From: Vandiemenella viatica
Taxonomy: Eukaryota; Arthropoda; Insecta; Orthoptera; Morabidae
Assembly: GCA_031002005.1 (NCBI GenBank)
Contig: CM061919.1
Coordinates: 177,365,121-177,429,120, forward strand
Direction of reading: 5' to 3'
Length of the DNA: 64,000 nt
Below the pieces are notes generated by a model that worked only from the letters and a program-made list of their open reading frames with translations, had not been told where the DNA came from and did not search any database. Position 1 is the stretch's first letter; every line of letters starts with the position of its first letter. Shown one piece after another: positions 53,241-63,146 of the stretch. The position numbers were made by a program, and so were the translations under genes.

Positions 53241-53494
53241 TTTTTTTTTTTTTTTTGGCTTTCGTCGACTAAGCCATTCAGCCAGCTCAATGTGTTTTTT
53301 TTTTTAATGATACCTCTTCATGTGAATTTAGTTTCTCCAGTGCGTTTATGCTTCCTATGTATAGACACCACAGGACGGACAGGACATTCACACAGACACA
53401 CAACACTTAAACATCCATGCCCGCGGCCGAATTCGAACCGGCGACCTTCGGTACGTGGAGCTAGTGCTCTAGCCCCTACGCTACCGAGGCCGGC
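53241..53494 (-). repeat. SINE-1 copy, full length with target duplication
   Basis: Flanked by GCCGGCAACAG (53,230-53,240) and GCCGGCACCAG (53,495-53,505). The T16 tail is on the low-coordinate side, followed by GCCATTCAGCCAGCTC. The complement of the head reads GCCTCGGTAGCGTAGGGGCT, CCGAAGGTCGCCGGTTCGAA (A and B boxes). The complete tRNA-like head makes this the best SINE-1 copy here. Confidence 0.93.
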
Positions 53495-53509
53495 GCCGGC
53501 ACCAGTTAA

Positions 53510-54555
53510 CGTTATTTGGCGGGTCTTTTCCGAAATGAGTCCAAATGGAAAGCGAGCCTTAGTTACTTATGGTGGGCTATAAATCCACTGAATGTCCAAG
53601 TCAGGTAGAAAGTCACCCACCGGACGTGTAGATCTGTACGCTTTGTTGAGTCACGCAGAACTGTCTGACACGCCGCACCGGCAACATTTCGCACATACTG
53701 TGCAAACACTCGGTACCTAATAACACTGTACTTATTAATTCATTACTGTTCAGCTACTGGGAGAATATTTGCGTCCATTCATGGTCTTCATATTTCCAAA
53801 GAACGATGGACTTGCGACGAGATCGAAACTTAAGTCCGTGCACAACGACGTGCAATTATGGACAGCAGTAGAGGAAGCATAATTGAATATTCCTTCAGGT
53901 GACTGCAGACGTTTAGTCAATGCTACGTCGGGTTGCTACACTTCGGTGGGTAAAAAGGGTACCCACACGATATCAGAAGGTAACCCAAGATTTTTGACAC
54001 TTCAGTGTACAATATGCTATAGCTCACAAATGGATATAATTTCCTTCAAATTTACAAACAGCCTTTTTATGCACAATCAATTTCAACTCCAAATGATAAG
54101 CAATAAATTAATTTTAAACATCGCACAGTAGGAATGTCGAAAAATAAATTATAAACATAGAGCCTTTGGATCAAACTAATTTCACGCACTCATTCGTTCA
54201 CATATATGCGTATGCTACTGCCCCATTCAAGAAATAATTCTGTCCAAACCACTGTGCCTCCATACAGAGAAAACATCAACTTCCAGTTATAACAGCAAAA
54301 CAAATCGTAAAAACTAAGCTGATGTTCTTTGTCATGTATGAAAATATTTTGTTATATATAAAGAAATAGTTTCTTAACGACTTATGAATGAAATTACTGC
54401 TGACGGTTAACTGTTCGATACAGTATATATCCTATCTTCTATATAATAAGCATATTAAGGGGGGGAAAAAACAACAGAATTTTCTTCGTTAATTTCCATA
54501 TTTAAACTTAAACGTTGTCGCTGACTAACGTCCGTTCCGTTTGTTGGAGTTATAA
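53510..54555. other. no recognisable feature
   Basis: AT-rich DNA with short open frames; an imperfect GGGGGGAAAAAA run lies near 54,460. Confidence 0.4.
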
Positions 54556-54559
54556 TTTT

Positions 54560-54937
54560 TAGCTAAAGAATTTGTGAGAAAATATGAGAAAAATTGCTGC
54601 AGAAGAATGCTGAAAATTAAGCGGACAGACAAAGTAAGAAATGAAAGAGTGTTGGAAATGATGGGTGAGGAAAGAAGTTTGTGGAAGAAGCTTACAGAAA
54701 GAAGAGACAGACTGGTAGGTCATATTTTGAGACATGCTGGATTGGTTAATTTGCCGGTGGAGGGAACGGTCGAAGGTAAGAACTGTAGAGGAAGACAGAG
54801 ATTAGAATATATGAAGCAGATAATTGAGGACGTGGGTTGTAAAGTATATGTAGAGATGAAGAGGTTAGCACAAGATAGGAAAGGATGGAGGGTTGCATCA
54901 AACCAGTCGAAAGACTGATGACCGCAAAAAAAAAATT

Positions 54938-54980
<43 letters not shown>
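54560..54980 (+). pseudogene. LINE 3' end with poly-A tail
   Basis: An open 115-codon segment encodes CCRRMLKIKRTDKVRNERVL, WKKLTERRDRLVGHILRHAG, GRQRLEYMKQIIEDVGCKVY, VEMKRLAQDRKGWRVASNQ and a stop. This is the highly conserved C-terminal domain after the RT of RTE/Jockey-like LINEs (WRRMLKISWTDKVRNEEVL type). The stop is followed by GACTGATGACCGC and an A run of more than 40 (54,926-54,980, one T/C interruption). It is 5'-truncated but still open, so relatively young. Confidence 0.85.
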
Positions 54981-54982
<2 letters not shown>

Positions 54983-54984
54983 TA

Positions 54985-55380
54985 ACACAGCATCTTCTTC
55001 AGATGAAGTCCTCTGGTTTCTTTCATTATTTATTTGCGAATGCAGGCGTGCAGCGACCGCGTCCAATATTGGCTAGCCACTTCCTCTTTTTACTGCAGAA
55101 CAGAATACGGTAACACGTGAACTACTTGTTGTCACATTTCATTTCCCAGTTGATCCGTTTCGAATACCCTCTTGACGTTTGAGATCTCGTCACTGCATGA
55201 AAATTCATCCCTAGTTTCATCAGGAAGAAACTGATCACCATTGTTACGTAGCCACTCAATAGATCTCATTTACGCTAATCTGAAGTCGGTCGTTTGTCTG
55301 TATGGATGAAGTGGTAGCTGATGGTATTATCCATCGCTTCTTGAAGCGGGAGTTATATAACTGAAAACTAAAGTTAAACT
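54985..55380. other. no recognisable feature
   Basis: No coding or repeat assignment. Confidence 0.35.
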
Positions 55381-55384
55381 AATC

Positions 55385-55692
55385 TTGGTATTCAACCCGA
55401 AGGTTGGTTCTACCCTCCCGAAGGTGGTATACATAGCCTATTGTTGGAGGTAGGATGGGTGGCCAGTTCATTTCCTCCCTACCTAACCTAAAACGATAAT
55501 CCCAGCTGGTGAATGTGACCTACAGTTTAACAGGGAACCCGAAGCTATCTGGCGTACTTCACATTACGCAACTAGCTGTTTCAGAGGTGAAGATTGCGTT
55601 AAGAGCTTATGAAAATCCCCCCCAGACAGGGATTCGAACCGGAGAGCTATCGATCACGTGTCAGACGCCTTTACTACTGAGCTACCACAGCG
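55385..55692 (-). repeat. SINE-3 family copy, full head
   Basis: In reverse complement: GCGCTGTGGTAGCTCAGTAG (A box), CCGGTTCGAATCCCTGTCTG (B box), then GTGAAGTACGCCAGATAGC, CTGTTAAACTGTAGGTC and a tail holding the CCGAAGGTTGG palindrome. The clear tRNA-like head identifies the family promoter. Confidence 0.75.
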
Positions 55693-55694
55693 CT

Positions 55695-56260
55695 ATCCAA
55701 AATTTACCTCTTAAAAATCTCACCGTTCATATCTGAAAGATAGTCCGATCAGAAGAAAATTTACCAATAAGAAAAACAAGTTTGGCTCTTGGTATGTGCT
55801 ATCACAAGCCAGCTTCCTCCTTAAGTAGGAACATTGTCTTTCGAGACATGCCAAATACATTTGTTAGAGTGATATGTCCTTAGGTGTTCATATTTTCTCT
55901 GCTGCCAGGGTGTTACCCACCACGCAGTATCTCGTGTCGTAATGTTCGGCCACATTCCTGCCGAGTCTCCCCTGTTTGTGTCAGCATTCTTATCGCCTCT
56001 TATCTCCCCGGACATCTCCCGAGGGTCTGCCTCGCACTCAACAAACATCCGCCGGCCTCCATCATCAGCACCACTCCCATTCGTCGACGTCCGGCATCAT
56101 TAACGTGAGATTAATGGCTTAAGTCACTGTTTTCTACATTATGGCAGTGACGTAAACAGCCACTGGTTACGGACAATGGGACACACCAGGTTTGATAGTA
56201 AAACCTACGTAATCTTTCAATTTCGAACAGAGTTAATATGTGATTGAATCCATTCAATGT
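55695..56260. other. no recognisable feature
   Basis: Includes a GC-richer stretch at 55,950-56,090 with pyrimidine-rich DNA; nothing assigned. Confidence 0.35.
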
Positions 56261-56264
56261 CCTG

Positions 56265-56476
56265 TTCCGTTCTGGCGATTCACTGGTTAAGTCGCATGCT
56301 TTCAAATGTTTATGGTTTGGTCCCAGCTTCAAATCCAGGTAGGAGCAGGGATTTTTAAGAGTTGTGTTTGATGATATGAGCTACGCCAGGACATTCCTTG
56401 GTTCAGATTCCACTATAAGCTGTAGGCTCCAGAGGAAAGGAACTGGCTGTGGGTCCTATCTTCCGATACAATGGTT
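56265..56476 (+). repeat. SINE-3 family copy, diverged
   Basis: TTCTGGCGATTCACTGGTTAA head, CCAGCTTCAAATCCAGG (B-box relic), AAGCTGTAGGCTCCAGAGGA, AAGGAACTGGCTGTGGGTCC, matching the body of the copies at 36,722 and 40,752. It abuts a MITE at 56,483. Confidence 0.6.
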
Positions 56477-56482
56477 TAGTAT

Positions 56483-56860
56483 GGGGGCGTCCATAAATTA
56501 CGTGAGGTGAAATAGGAGGGGGTGGGGTCCGGCGAAATATCACTAAATCTCACCAAGGGTTGTGGGGGGGGGGGTGGTTAACGGAAATCTCACGTGAGGT
56601 TTTAGAAATTTTGATGGACTGTAGAGCTCAAAAAAGGGTCTACAAATGACACGAAAGTCGATTTTAGGGGGATATTTCGTCGAAAAGTGGGGGTGTAACC
56701 GGCTTAGGAGGTGAGACCTGAAAAAAAAAAAAGGTCCCAAAAAAATTGCGAGGGTGATTTGTAGGGGAGGATGAGGGTCTCACGGACCAGATCTCACCAG
56801 AGAGGGTGTGGGAGGGGGGTTCGGACCAGATCACACGAAGTCTCACTAGAGGGGGGGGGT
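56483..56860 (+). mobile_element. Harbinger-like G-rich MITE, copy 3, right end lost
   Basis: Begins GGGGGCGTCCATAAATTACG and follows copy 1 through TCACCAAGG, TTAACGGAAATCTCACGTGA and ATTTCGTCGAAAAG to CACGGACCAGATCTCACC. The last segment GGACCAGATC-CACACGAAGTCTCAC is repeated and the expected right terminal repeat is missing, so this copy is rearranged. The right limit is approximate. Confidence 0.75.
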
Positions 56861-57224
56861 ACACAAATTCTGAACCACAAGTGATTCTCACTTTACTTTA
56901 AAAGATGTCTAATAATAGTTTCAGAATTTATGTGTCTCACTTGCAGACACTTATTTATGTGGGCGTCTTTGATGAATGATTAGGCCGATACTGACGAAAA
57001 AGAACCGTCCGCACACGTTGCACCTTACTGTAGGTGATGGACTTGGTAGAATGTGTAGAGTTGTTTCGTCTGTTAAGAATTTCTACTGCCCGTTTTCGTT
57101 GTTCCTTTTCAAATAGTGCGACAGCCGCTGAGGTCGTTTTGCGCCAGAGAGCGCGGGCTTTTGCAGGGTAGTTCTAGGTGGTCAGGTATATGTTTGTACA
57201 CTTCATGGTCTTTTAAATTTTAAA

Positions 57225-57318
57225 GGGAGCGTCTATTAAATACGTGAGCTCAAATGAGAGGGGGTGGGGGTCTGGATTTTCGAAAAAATAACACCTAACT
57301 TAATTAATAAACGCTCCC
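57225..57318 (+). mobile_element. Harbinger-like MITE, copy 4 (minimal, 94 bp)
   Basis: AAA flanks both ends. The ends GGGAGCGTCTATTAAATACG and the complement GGGAGCGTTTATTAATTAAG keep the terminal repeats, with only ~40 bp of G-rich interior. An extreme internal-deletion form of the same family. Confidence 0.72.
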
Positions 57319-57424
57319 AAAGCTTGTCTTTATAGCGCTTCAGGGTACCAACAAGAGGTCTTCTGCCAGTGCTGAGCTCACCACGGGCTTTTGATGGGGC
57401 CATCCCGTCATTCGTTTGTAATGA

Positions 57425-57530
57425 TTTTGGAACACAATTGAAAACAGAATCCTGGAAAGCCGGAGGGGGATTTGAACCAGCGTTATCGCGAATGCTAGCT
57501 CCGAATGTTACTACTCACTGACCATGCACA
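57425..57530 (-). repeat. tRNA-like SINE head fragment
   Basis: In reverse complement GTGAGTAGTAACATTCGGAG and GGTTCAAATCCCCCTCC (B box) resemble SINE-2 heads. The body is not clearly recognisable. Confidence 0.4.
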
Positions 57531-57784
57531 GTATGACAGTTGAGAGAGTTGTGGGGTCAATGAAGATTTCAGATGCCCATGGCTACTCGAAACCACTGCA
57601 GGATAATTCCTTTAGAAGAATACGGATGGGATTCTTACCGTTCCTTCCATCGAGAGAGTTTGTCCACGGTCTTTTGAAGAAACTATGTCGGTCTTCTCTT
57701 AAACCCCTTCTTCTTCTTCTTGCCTTGTCGATACGCATTCTGTTACCATGGGTGTTGTTTACTCCTGCATGGGAACGTCTTGGA

Positions 57785-58235
57785 ATATGAACTGGAATAG
57801 TTTCCCGTTGCCTTCCTCAGTGTGACAGTGTTGCTGTAAGTGTGGATGACTGTGATATTATTTCAGCTCAGTGTAGACTATTGTTTGTGTTGTGGATGAA
57901 AGATGATGGAGTGGAAAGTTTGAAACCCAGTGCCGGGACATTCAGGCGTACTCTTCGGAAAGACACCGAAGGCCAGCAGACTTCCCCAGCCGACTGATGA
58001 CTCTCCATCAGCACTATCGTATGCTCTCATTGAATGCGCACTACGGAAATGTTTGTGACTTAACCCAGGACTTTGGAGCACAATCTGAGAATCAGGAATT
58101 TTGCACCACCACCTGTCCTACCCTGCCGGCCAAGTTCTGATGATGAAACTCTTTGCCATCATCAGGATTCGAACCACGTGTCGACACCGGACACTGTCAC
58201 GGTGCCACAGCCAACTGAGCGGGCCTAGAAACTGT
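57785..58235 (-). repeat. SINE-4 family copy
   Basis: TAGTTTCCCGTTGCCTTCCTC, TGGATGACTGTGATATTA, TTTGTGTTGTGGATGAAAG, AACCCAGTGCCGGGACATTC, CCTGCCGGCCAAGTTCTGAT, GATGAAACTCTTTGCCATCA. The complement of the high end reads GCCCGCTCAGTTGGCTGTGG (A box) and GTGGTTCGAATCCTGATG (B box). It is the better of the two clear copies and shows that the family has a tRNA-like promoter and an unusually long body. Confidence 0.7.
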
Positions 58236-58384
58236 AAAAAACTGAAATCTGGATGGATGAATCGGAAACATAAATCGGGTTTTTCCTGAAAATATGCATT
58301 CTGATCCTCCGTACTCAGTTGGAGGCTTGTTTGTGTCCGGTCTTCACCTGGCACCTGCTGGCTCGTGCACATTGTTTCACTGTG

Positions 58385-58640
58385 TTTGGCGATCTAGTGT
58401 CCGCCCCCGCGTGTTGACGGCGCTCCCGCCCGCAGAGTTCCCGGAACGGCGCTCACTTCAGCCGGTGGGTGTTAACTGATGCCGACGCTCGGCTCGTTAG
58501 CGCGAGCCGGCTATAAATAGAGAGCCCGCGGCTCCCACGCCAGAGGCCATCGTGGGCGGACCTTCTGACGGAGCCGCCGGCAACTGGAGTCGCCGGGGTG
58601 ACTTCACTGTTTGACGTCCGCTGAGCATCTGACGGGTCAC
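58385..58640 (+). promoter_or_regulatory. candidate TATA-box core promoter in a GC-rich patch
   Basis: TATAAATA at 58,512-58,519 lies inside 250 bp of GC- and CpG-rich DNA (CGCCCCCGCGTG, GGCTCGTTAGCGCGAGCCGG, with the inverted pair GGCTCG/CGAGCC just upstream of TATA). A start site would fall near 58,540-58,550. No coding sequence with recognised domain follows in the next 250 bp. It could be a host promoter or the LTR/internal promoter of an unrecognised element. Confidence 0.4.
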
Positions 58641-58817
58641 GTAGCGACCAAAACTGAAACCCGATGCAGTACCAATTCAGTCATCCAACACAGTGGCTCA
58701 GTCATAATTGTAACTGGGCATCCATAAGAACTCAGTTAAACTTCCGATATCCTATCGAATTTTGAGTGGCACCTCGAACTTTGTTTCACCTCTTTCGTAT
58801 TTTAGATTCCACCATTA

Positions 58818-59122
58818 GGGGGCGTCCATAAAATACGTGAGGTGAAATGGGAGGGGGGCGGGGGATCAACGGACATCTCACGTGAGGTTTTGGAAAATTT
58901 TGTTGGACTGTAGAGCTAAAAAAAGTCTACAAATGGCGCGAAAATAAATTTTAGGGGGGTTTTTCGTCGAAAAGTAGGGCTTTGGAAGGGTGAGGTCTCA
59001 AAAAGTTGCGAGGGTGATTTCTAGGGAAGGGGGGGGGGAATTCACGGAACAGATCTCACCAGAGGGGGGAGGGGGCGTCCGTAAATCCGTAAAAACACCT
59101 CACGAAATTTATGGATGCCCCC
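58818..59122 (+). mobile_element. Harbinger-like G-rich MITE, copy 5
   Basis: TTA on both sides (58,815-58,817 and 59,123-59,125). The ends GGGGGCGTCCATAAAATACG and the complement GGGGGCATCCATAAATTTCG are the terminal repeats. The interior matches copy 1 (ATCAACGGACATCTCACGTG, TTTTTCGTCGAAAAG, CAGATCTCACCAGAGGGG). Clean ends and target duplication make it a good reference for the family. Confidence 0.88.
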
Positions 59123-59355
59123 TTAGTTGGTGATGTCCTGTCTGGCTGACAGGAATGACAGGGTAGCCGAGGGATAGGTTTGGGTTCTTCGTGGATATTT
59201 ACTGTCGTGGGACTCTAGAGGAGAGCTTAACAAACCTCGTGGCATACTAATAGCTGTGAAAGTCTGTTCTTTCTGATCGTAGTGATCAGGAGTTCTTCTG
59301 TCTTGTGTAGGGTTACCAACCATACTTTTATATCATTATTTTTTGTCGATATACT

Positions 59356-59718
59356 TTATACCTTTCCTTGCCAATAAAGTTTGCGAAAATACTTTATTTC
59401 CAGTAAAGCACACATTACGTGGAACGGAACATTATTATGCTGATTCAATTCGCATATTTGTCGAGATATGCCATAGCTACGAAGTATTGTAAGTAACTTA
59501 GTATGAGGCGCAAAGTCGAAAGCTCTTTTAAAATCTAATAAAACTACGTCAAACTGAGATCGCTCATCTATCATACAACACATCTCGTGAACTAAAAGTG
59601 CAAGATGTGTTTCGCAACATGGGCCTTTTCTGAATCCGTGTTGATTTGAGTATAAAAGCTCCCCATCATCCAAAAATATATGACGTTTCAATAGATGATA
59701 TAGTCTAAAATTCTGCAA
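59356..59718 (-). pseudogene. LINE reverse transcriptase fragment
   Basis: The minus strand encodes LLYSNQHGFRKGPCCETHLA and DVVLLDFKRAFDFAPHTKLL, the RT blocks around the first catalytic Asp (LDFxxAFD). ILRSYGI follows, then unrelated sequence. It belongs to the same strand and general type as the endonuclease 450 bp upstream and is taken as the same LINE. The second catalytic motif (FADD) is not present downstream. Confidence 0.8.
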
Positions 59719-59799
59719 AATATTAACGAGTTCGGCCTATGATTTTGAACATCATTAACATTACCACTCTTAAACAGCGTACTTGCGATGACGGTCTTT

Positions 59800-60165
59800 C
59801 ACTCAGTTGGTATGTTTCCTTGATGCAAAATTCTATTGAAATCAGATAAAGAATGTGGGTTTGTAAAAAAAATTAAGATATGTAAAGGGAGATACACGTA
59901 CATGCCAATTTTTATGGAGATCGGTCAAATGGTGTCGACTGTAACTTTTTAAATACAACATTGAAAAAAATAAGCGGTGGAAAGGGGGAGAGGAGTTGAA
60001 TTTTTGCTAACCAAATGTTGACAGTATTGATCACTTTATTTTAAGTTATATTTGTGCAAAGTTCAATAGAAATCAGATAAAAACATGTGGGTATAAAAAT
60101 TAAGAGGTGTTAAGGGGTACAGGGGATGGTTTCTCAGTGAAAATTATATGGGACCACTTTGAAGG
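59800..60165. repeat. AT-rich insert with an internal ~235-bp-spaced repeat
   Basis: GCAAAATTCTATTGAAATCA and GCAAAGTTCAATAGAAATCA, each followed by a GATAAA..ATGTGGGT and AATTAAGA..TGT-AAGGGG segment, occur about 235 bp apart (near 59,825 and 60,057). The stretch lies between the RT and endonuclease parts of the LINE and is not coding. It may be an unrecognised insertion. Confidence 0.5.
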
Positions 60166-60780
60166 TATATCCTATACATTAAAAAAAAATCAATAAAATT
60201 GGTTCACAATTGGAGAAGATATCGCTGAACATACATAAAAAAAATTGAATTGAGATCCTCCTCTTCTTTTGAAGCCGGTTAAAGACTTTTCCACGAATGG
60301 TTGTGTGGAACGTATTGGTTATTAACCTATTTCTTCCACCTGACCCGAACGTACAAGTGTCCCACTTAACCAACGTCAGGTTAAAATAACCACCAATCAT
60401 AACTATATGTACCTTAAATTTTTGACAAATTTTATTAAGTTACTAAAATATTCCGTGTTAGCCAATTCAGAATCTGGCGAACGATAAAATGATCCTATTA
60501 TGAACTTTATATTTCTGCTAATTTTCATCTTCACCTTTATTAAATTACAAAAAATTTCTGTTTCAGTTACGACAGAGCACTAAACGCTTCTATTAACGGC
60601 CATGAACAGAACTCCACCCATTGAGACAGTTCTATCTTTCTGAAAAACCTTAAAATGAGGAGCAACTGCTTCGCCAGTTTCAACCTCTGGCGTCAACCAA
60701 CTTTCGGTCCCTAATATTATATCGACATGGTTAATCGCAACTGCGGCGTGGAAATTAGCTTTTTCCCTTCAAATATTCCT
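60165..60780 (-). pseudogene. LINE AP-type endonuclease domain
   Basis: The minus strand gives HVDIILGTESWLTPEVETGE, FKVFQKDRTVSMGGVLFMAV, IKFIIGSFYRSPDSELANTE and then IVMIGGYFNLTLVKWDT. These are the (L)TESWL, SFYRSP and GGDFNLP blocks of the exonuclease-endonuclease-phosphatase (APE) domain found at the N-terminus of ORF2 in CR1/Jockey-like LINEs. The catalytic Asp of GGDFN is changed to Tyr (GGYFN) and an in-frame stop follows MAVNRSV. Non-functional. Confidence 0.85.
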
Positions 60781-60984
60781 ACAATTTAAAACCATTTTCC
60801 TTAGGGGTTTTGCATCATTATTTCCGGAGTCTAGATTCGCATTTTTCGTATCCGCATTCCGAAGGGAAACAGGTGAAGTATTTACAGTGGAAATATTCGA
60901 TTTAAATGTACTATCACAACCAACCAAGATCTTGGTTATCGTTTCATTCTCTTCGTTGAAGTAAAGGATCCTCAGGTTTCACGG

Positions 60985-61452
60985 TGTACCTAAAAATAAT
61001 TCATATCACGTCGATCCCGTATTTTTGCAGCTACCTTGGTCGCCTTCCTCGTTGGGTAGTGGGTGCCCAACCAGTCAAATGCATTACGGATGGCAGCTAT
61101 CATCGGTCGAGGGTCGATGAAGTCCCAGTTGTTTCTCCGACTCAGCTCCTGCAAACTACAATTCAAATTAAAAAGCTTCCACCATATGGCCTCTCCATAA
61201 TCGATACGCGGCACGTCGCTACAAATGGAGAAATGCAACGATACTGAATCTTCCGCGCTGCCTCATACACCTTCTGACCGAACTTGTTCATAGATTTGAC
61301 TTTATCTCAAACGGAAGCACGACACGAGTCATTAGTACCGACGTGCGCAGCTACTCTTAAACGACGACAGCTTGTTTCTCTAATCGCTTTTCGAATGGCC
61401 TCTGTGACACGTAGCACGGACGCACGGTGGCAACTGGAATGAGGGTCTACAC
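60985..61452 (-). pseudogene. LINE ORF1, esterase-like (SGNH) domain, C-terminal part
   Basis: The minus strand encodes RVTEAIRKAIRETSCRRLRV, AAHVGTNDSCR (the GTND block of SGNH/GDSL-type hydrolases), ICSDVPRIDYGEAIWWKLFN, LSRRNNWDFIDPRPMIAA and DWLGTHYPTRKATKVAAKIR (the D-x-x-H-like block with the catalytic His). Esterase-like ORF1 proteins are known from CR1-type LINEs. Frameshifts separate the two halves. The 5' part of the same ORF continues beyond the hAT insertion, at 63,147 and above. Confidence 0.8.
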
Positions 61453-63146
61453 TAGGGAGATTCACTAAACATCGATGCATCGTATTCATTCGATGTTTAC
61501 CTTACGATGCATCGGATTGATTCGATGTTTTGACGAAGAATTTATCTATTCGATGCATCGATTATTTTATAAAAACATCGAATAAAAAAAAACTAACTCT
61601 GGCTAATAATGTCAGAAATAATAGAAATAAATGTGAAGATTACTTAATTTATTCAAGATTAAATTAAATCATTTCAGTTGAAAGTAACTGTCATTAACAG
61701 GTGGTGATACCTGTAAGCAACTAGCGGTACATAACGGAGGTGAATATGAAATTTTCTTGTGGTTCGGTATCCTGTCAGCAAGAGTGAATGAATAAAATCA
61801 ATTTCTTAGGTTCAGTCGTACTGTTTGCCGATGTTTACTGTGAATCGAAATAAGATAACATATTGTTTTAACAAGCCTGCCCAGCCCCACCCGTATCCCC
61901 CCAGTGTATTTGAATTTGCCCGCAAACAGCAGCGGACTAGAATGTGCTAGTTCAAAAACCTCTGCAAAGCTCGCATTAATGTTTTTTATCCTTTGATTTT
62001 AATTTAAAAAACCTCTGTAAAGGTCTCATTAATGGTTTTTACTTTTTGATTGTAATTAAATTGGGTTACTTATATCTTTGTTAAATTTAAATATCTACTG
62101 TAACTATATACAAGTATTATATGGACCGCAGGCTAACTTAGAAATCAAATTGTGGCTCACCTCCAAAACTGGTTGGACAGCCTTGACTAAAACAACTAAG
62201 TGTTACATGATACTATTCAGTATTTAGATATAAACCAGGTTGGGGCAACATCTGATTGACTATTGTCGGGACTACTGTTGCATCCGAACGTTTATTTTCG
62301 AAGGCTGTTCAAATAGTCTATCAACAAAGGTACAAAATTAAAGGAAAACGATTGAGTAAACTATTGTTTCTGCAAAGTTTGATTAAACACTACTGGTGTT
62401 AAGTGGTTAAAGACTTAAAATTAGTATTTTTAGGCAGATTTAGACTTAGTATTTAATATCTGGTTTTTGTCGTAATTGTCTGGTATAGTAAAAAATCTCT
62501 AGTTTCTGTTTCACTCACAAAGCTATACCTCACATATACAACACTACTTAATCAACAAATGTTATCATAAAATTAATTTTTTAATGTTGTGTGAATGGTA
62601 ACACTCTGACCTCGCATTCGGGAGGACGTGGGTTTGAATCCCTGTCCGGGCATCCAGATTTGGGTTTTCCATGGTTTCCCCAAATCACTCCAGGTGAATG
62701 CCGGGCGGCTTCCCTCAAAAAGACTTGACCGAATTCCTTCCCGTACTTTGCCCTCAGTCCCTTCCCACCTATATTGAAATCGACGAAGCGTAAAACCATA
62801 AACAAAAAAAGCATAAAATTAAATACAGGATTACAGCTAGAGCACTATACTGCTGGTATAGTATTACACTGGCCGAACGATCTGCGTTCAACTGGAAATG
62901 GTGAATATCTAACTATTGTCACATTTTCTGTTGGGGATTTTAAAGGAACAGGTAAAAGATAAATGGAACGACATTTGCCGACGAATATTGTTGGTTTTTA
63001 TTTGTTGAGCTAAGGAAAACATAAAAGTATTCGATGTTGAAAAAACAATATGTTTTTTTAGCGATTCATCGAAAAACATCGATGCAGGGTTCAGATGTTT
63101 TACATCGAATAAAAACATCGATGTACTTTCTATGTGGACACCCCTA
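61453..63146. mobile_element. non-autonomous hAT element inserted in LINE ORF1
   Basis: Flanked by GTCTACAC (61,445-61,452) and GTCTACGC (63,147-63,154), an 8-bp target duplication with one change. The ends are TAGGGAGATTCAC and, on the complement, TAGGGGTGTCCAC. Both subterminal regions (61,470-61,580 and 63,030-63,122) are crowded with ATCGATG/CATCGAAT words in both orientations, as expected for transposase-binding subterminal repeats. The 1.69-kb interior is AT-rich, non-coding, and holds a SINE-2 copy. Confidence 0.88.
62577..62811 (+). repeat. SINE-2 copy nested in the hAT element
   Basis: Flanked by CATAAAATTAA (62,566-62,576 and 62,812-62,822). TGACCTCGCATTCGGGAGG, GGTTTGAATCCCTGTCCGGG (B box), GGGTTTTCCATGG, CAGGTGAATGCCGG, GACTTGACCGAATTCC, CGACGAAGCGTAAAACC and an A tail. 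The tRNA 5' end is degenerate (GTTGTGTGAATGG). Confidence 0.92.

Noticed and set aside
54746..55066. 106-residue minus frame with a poly-Phe tract
   Set aside because: It is the antisense of the LINE end and its long poly-A tail.
13446..62811. tRNA genes at B-box sequences such as GGTTCGAATCC
   Set aside because: None has a complete cloverleaf with paired acceptor stem; all lead into SINE bodies, often with A tails and target duplications.
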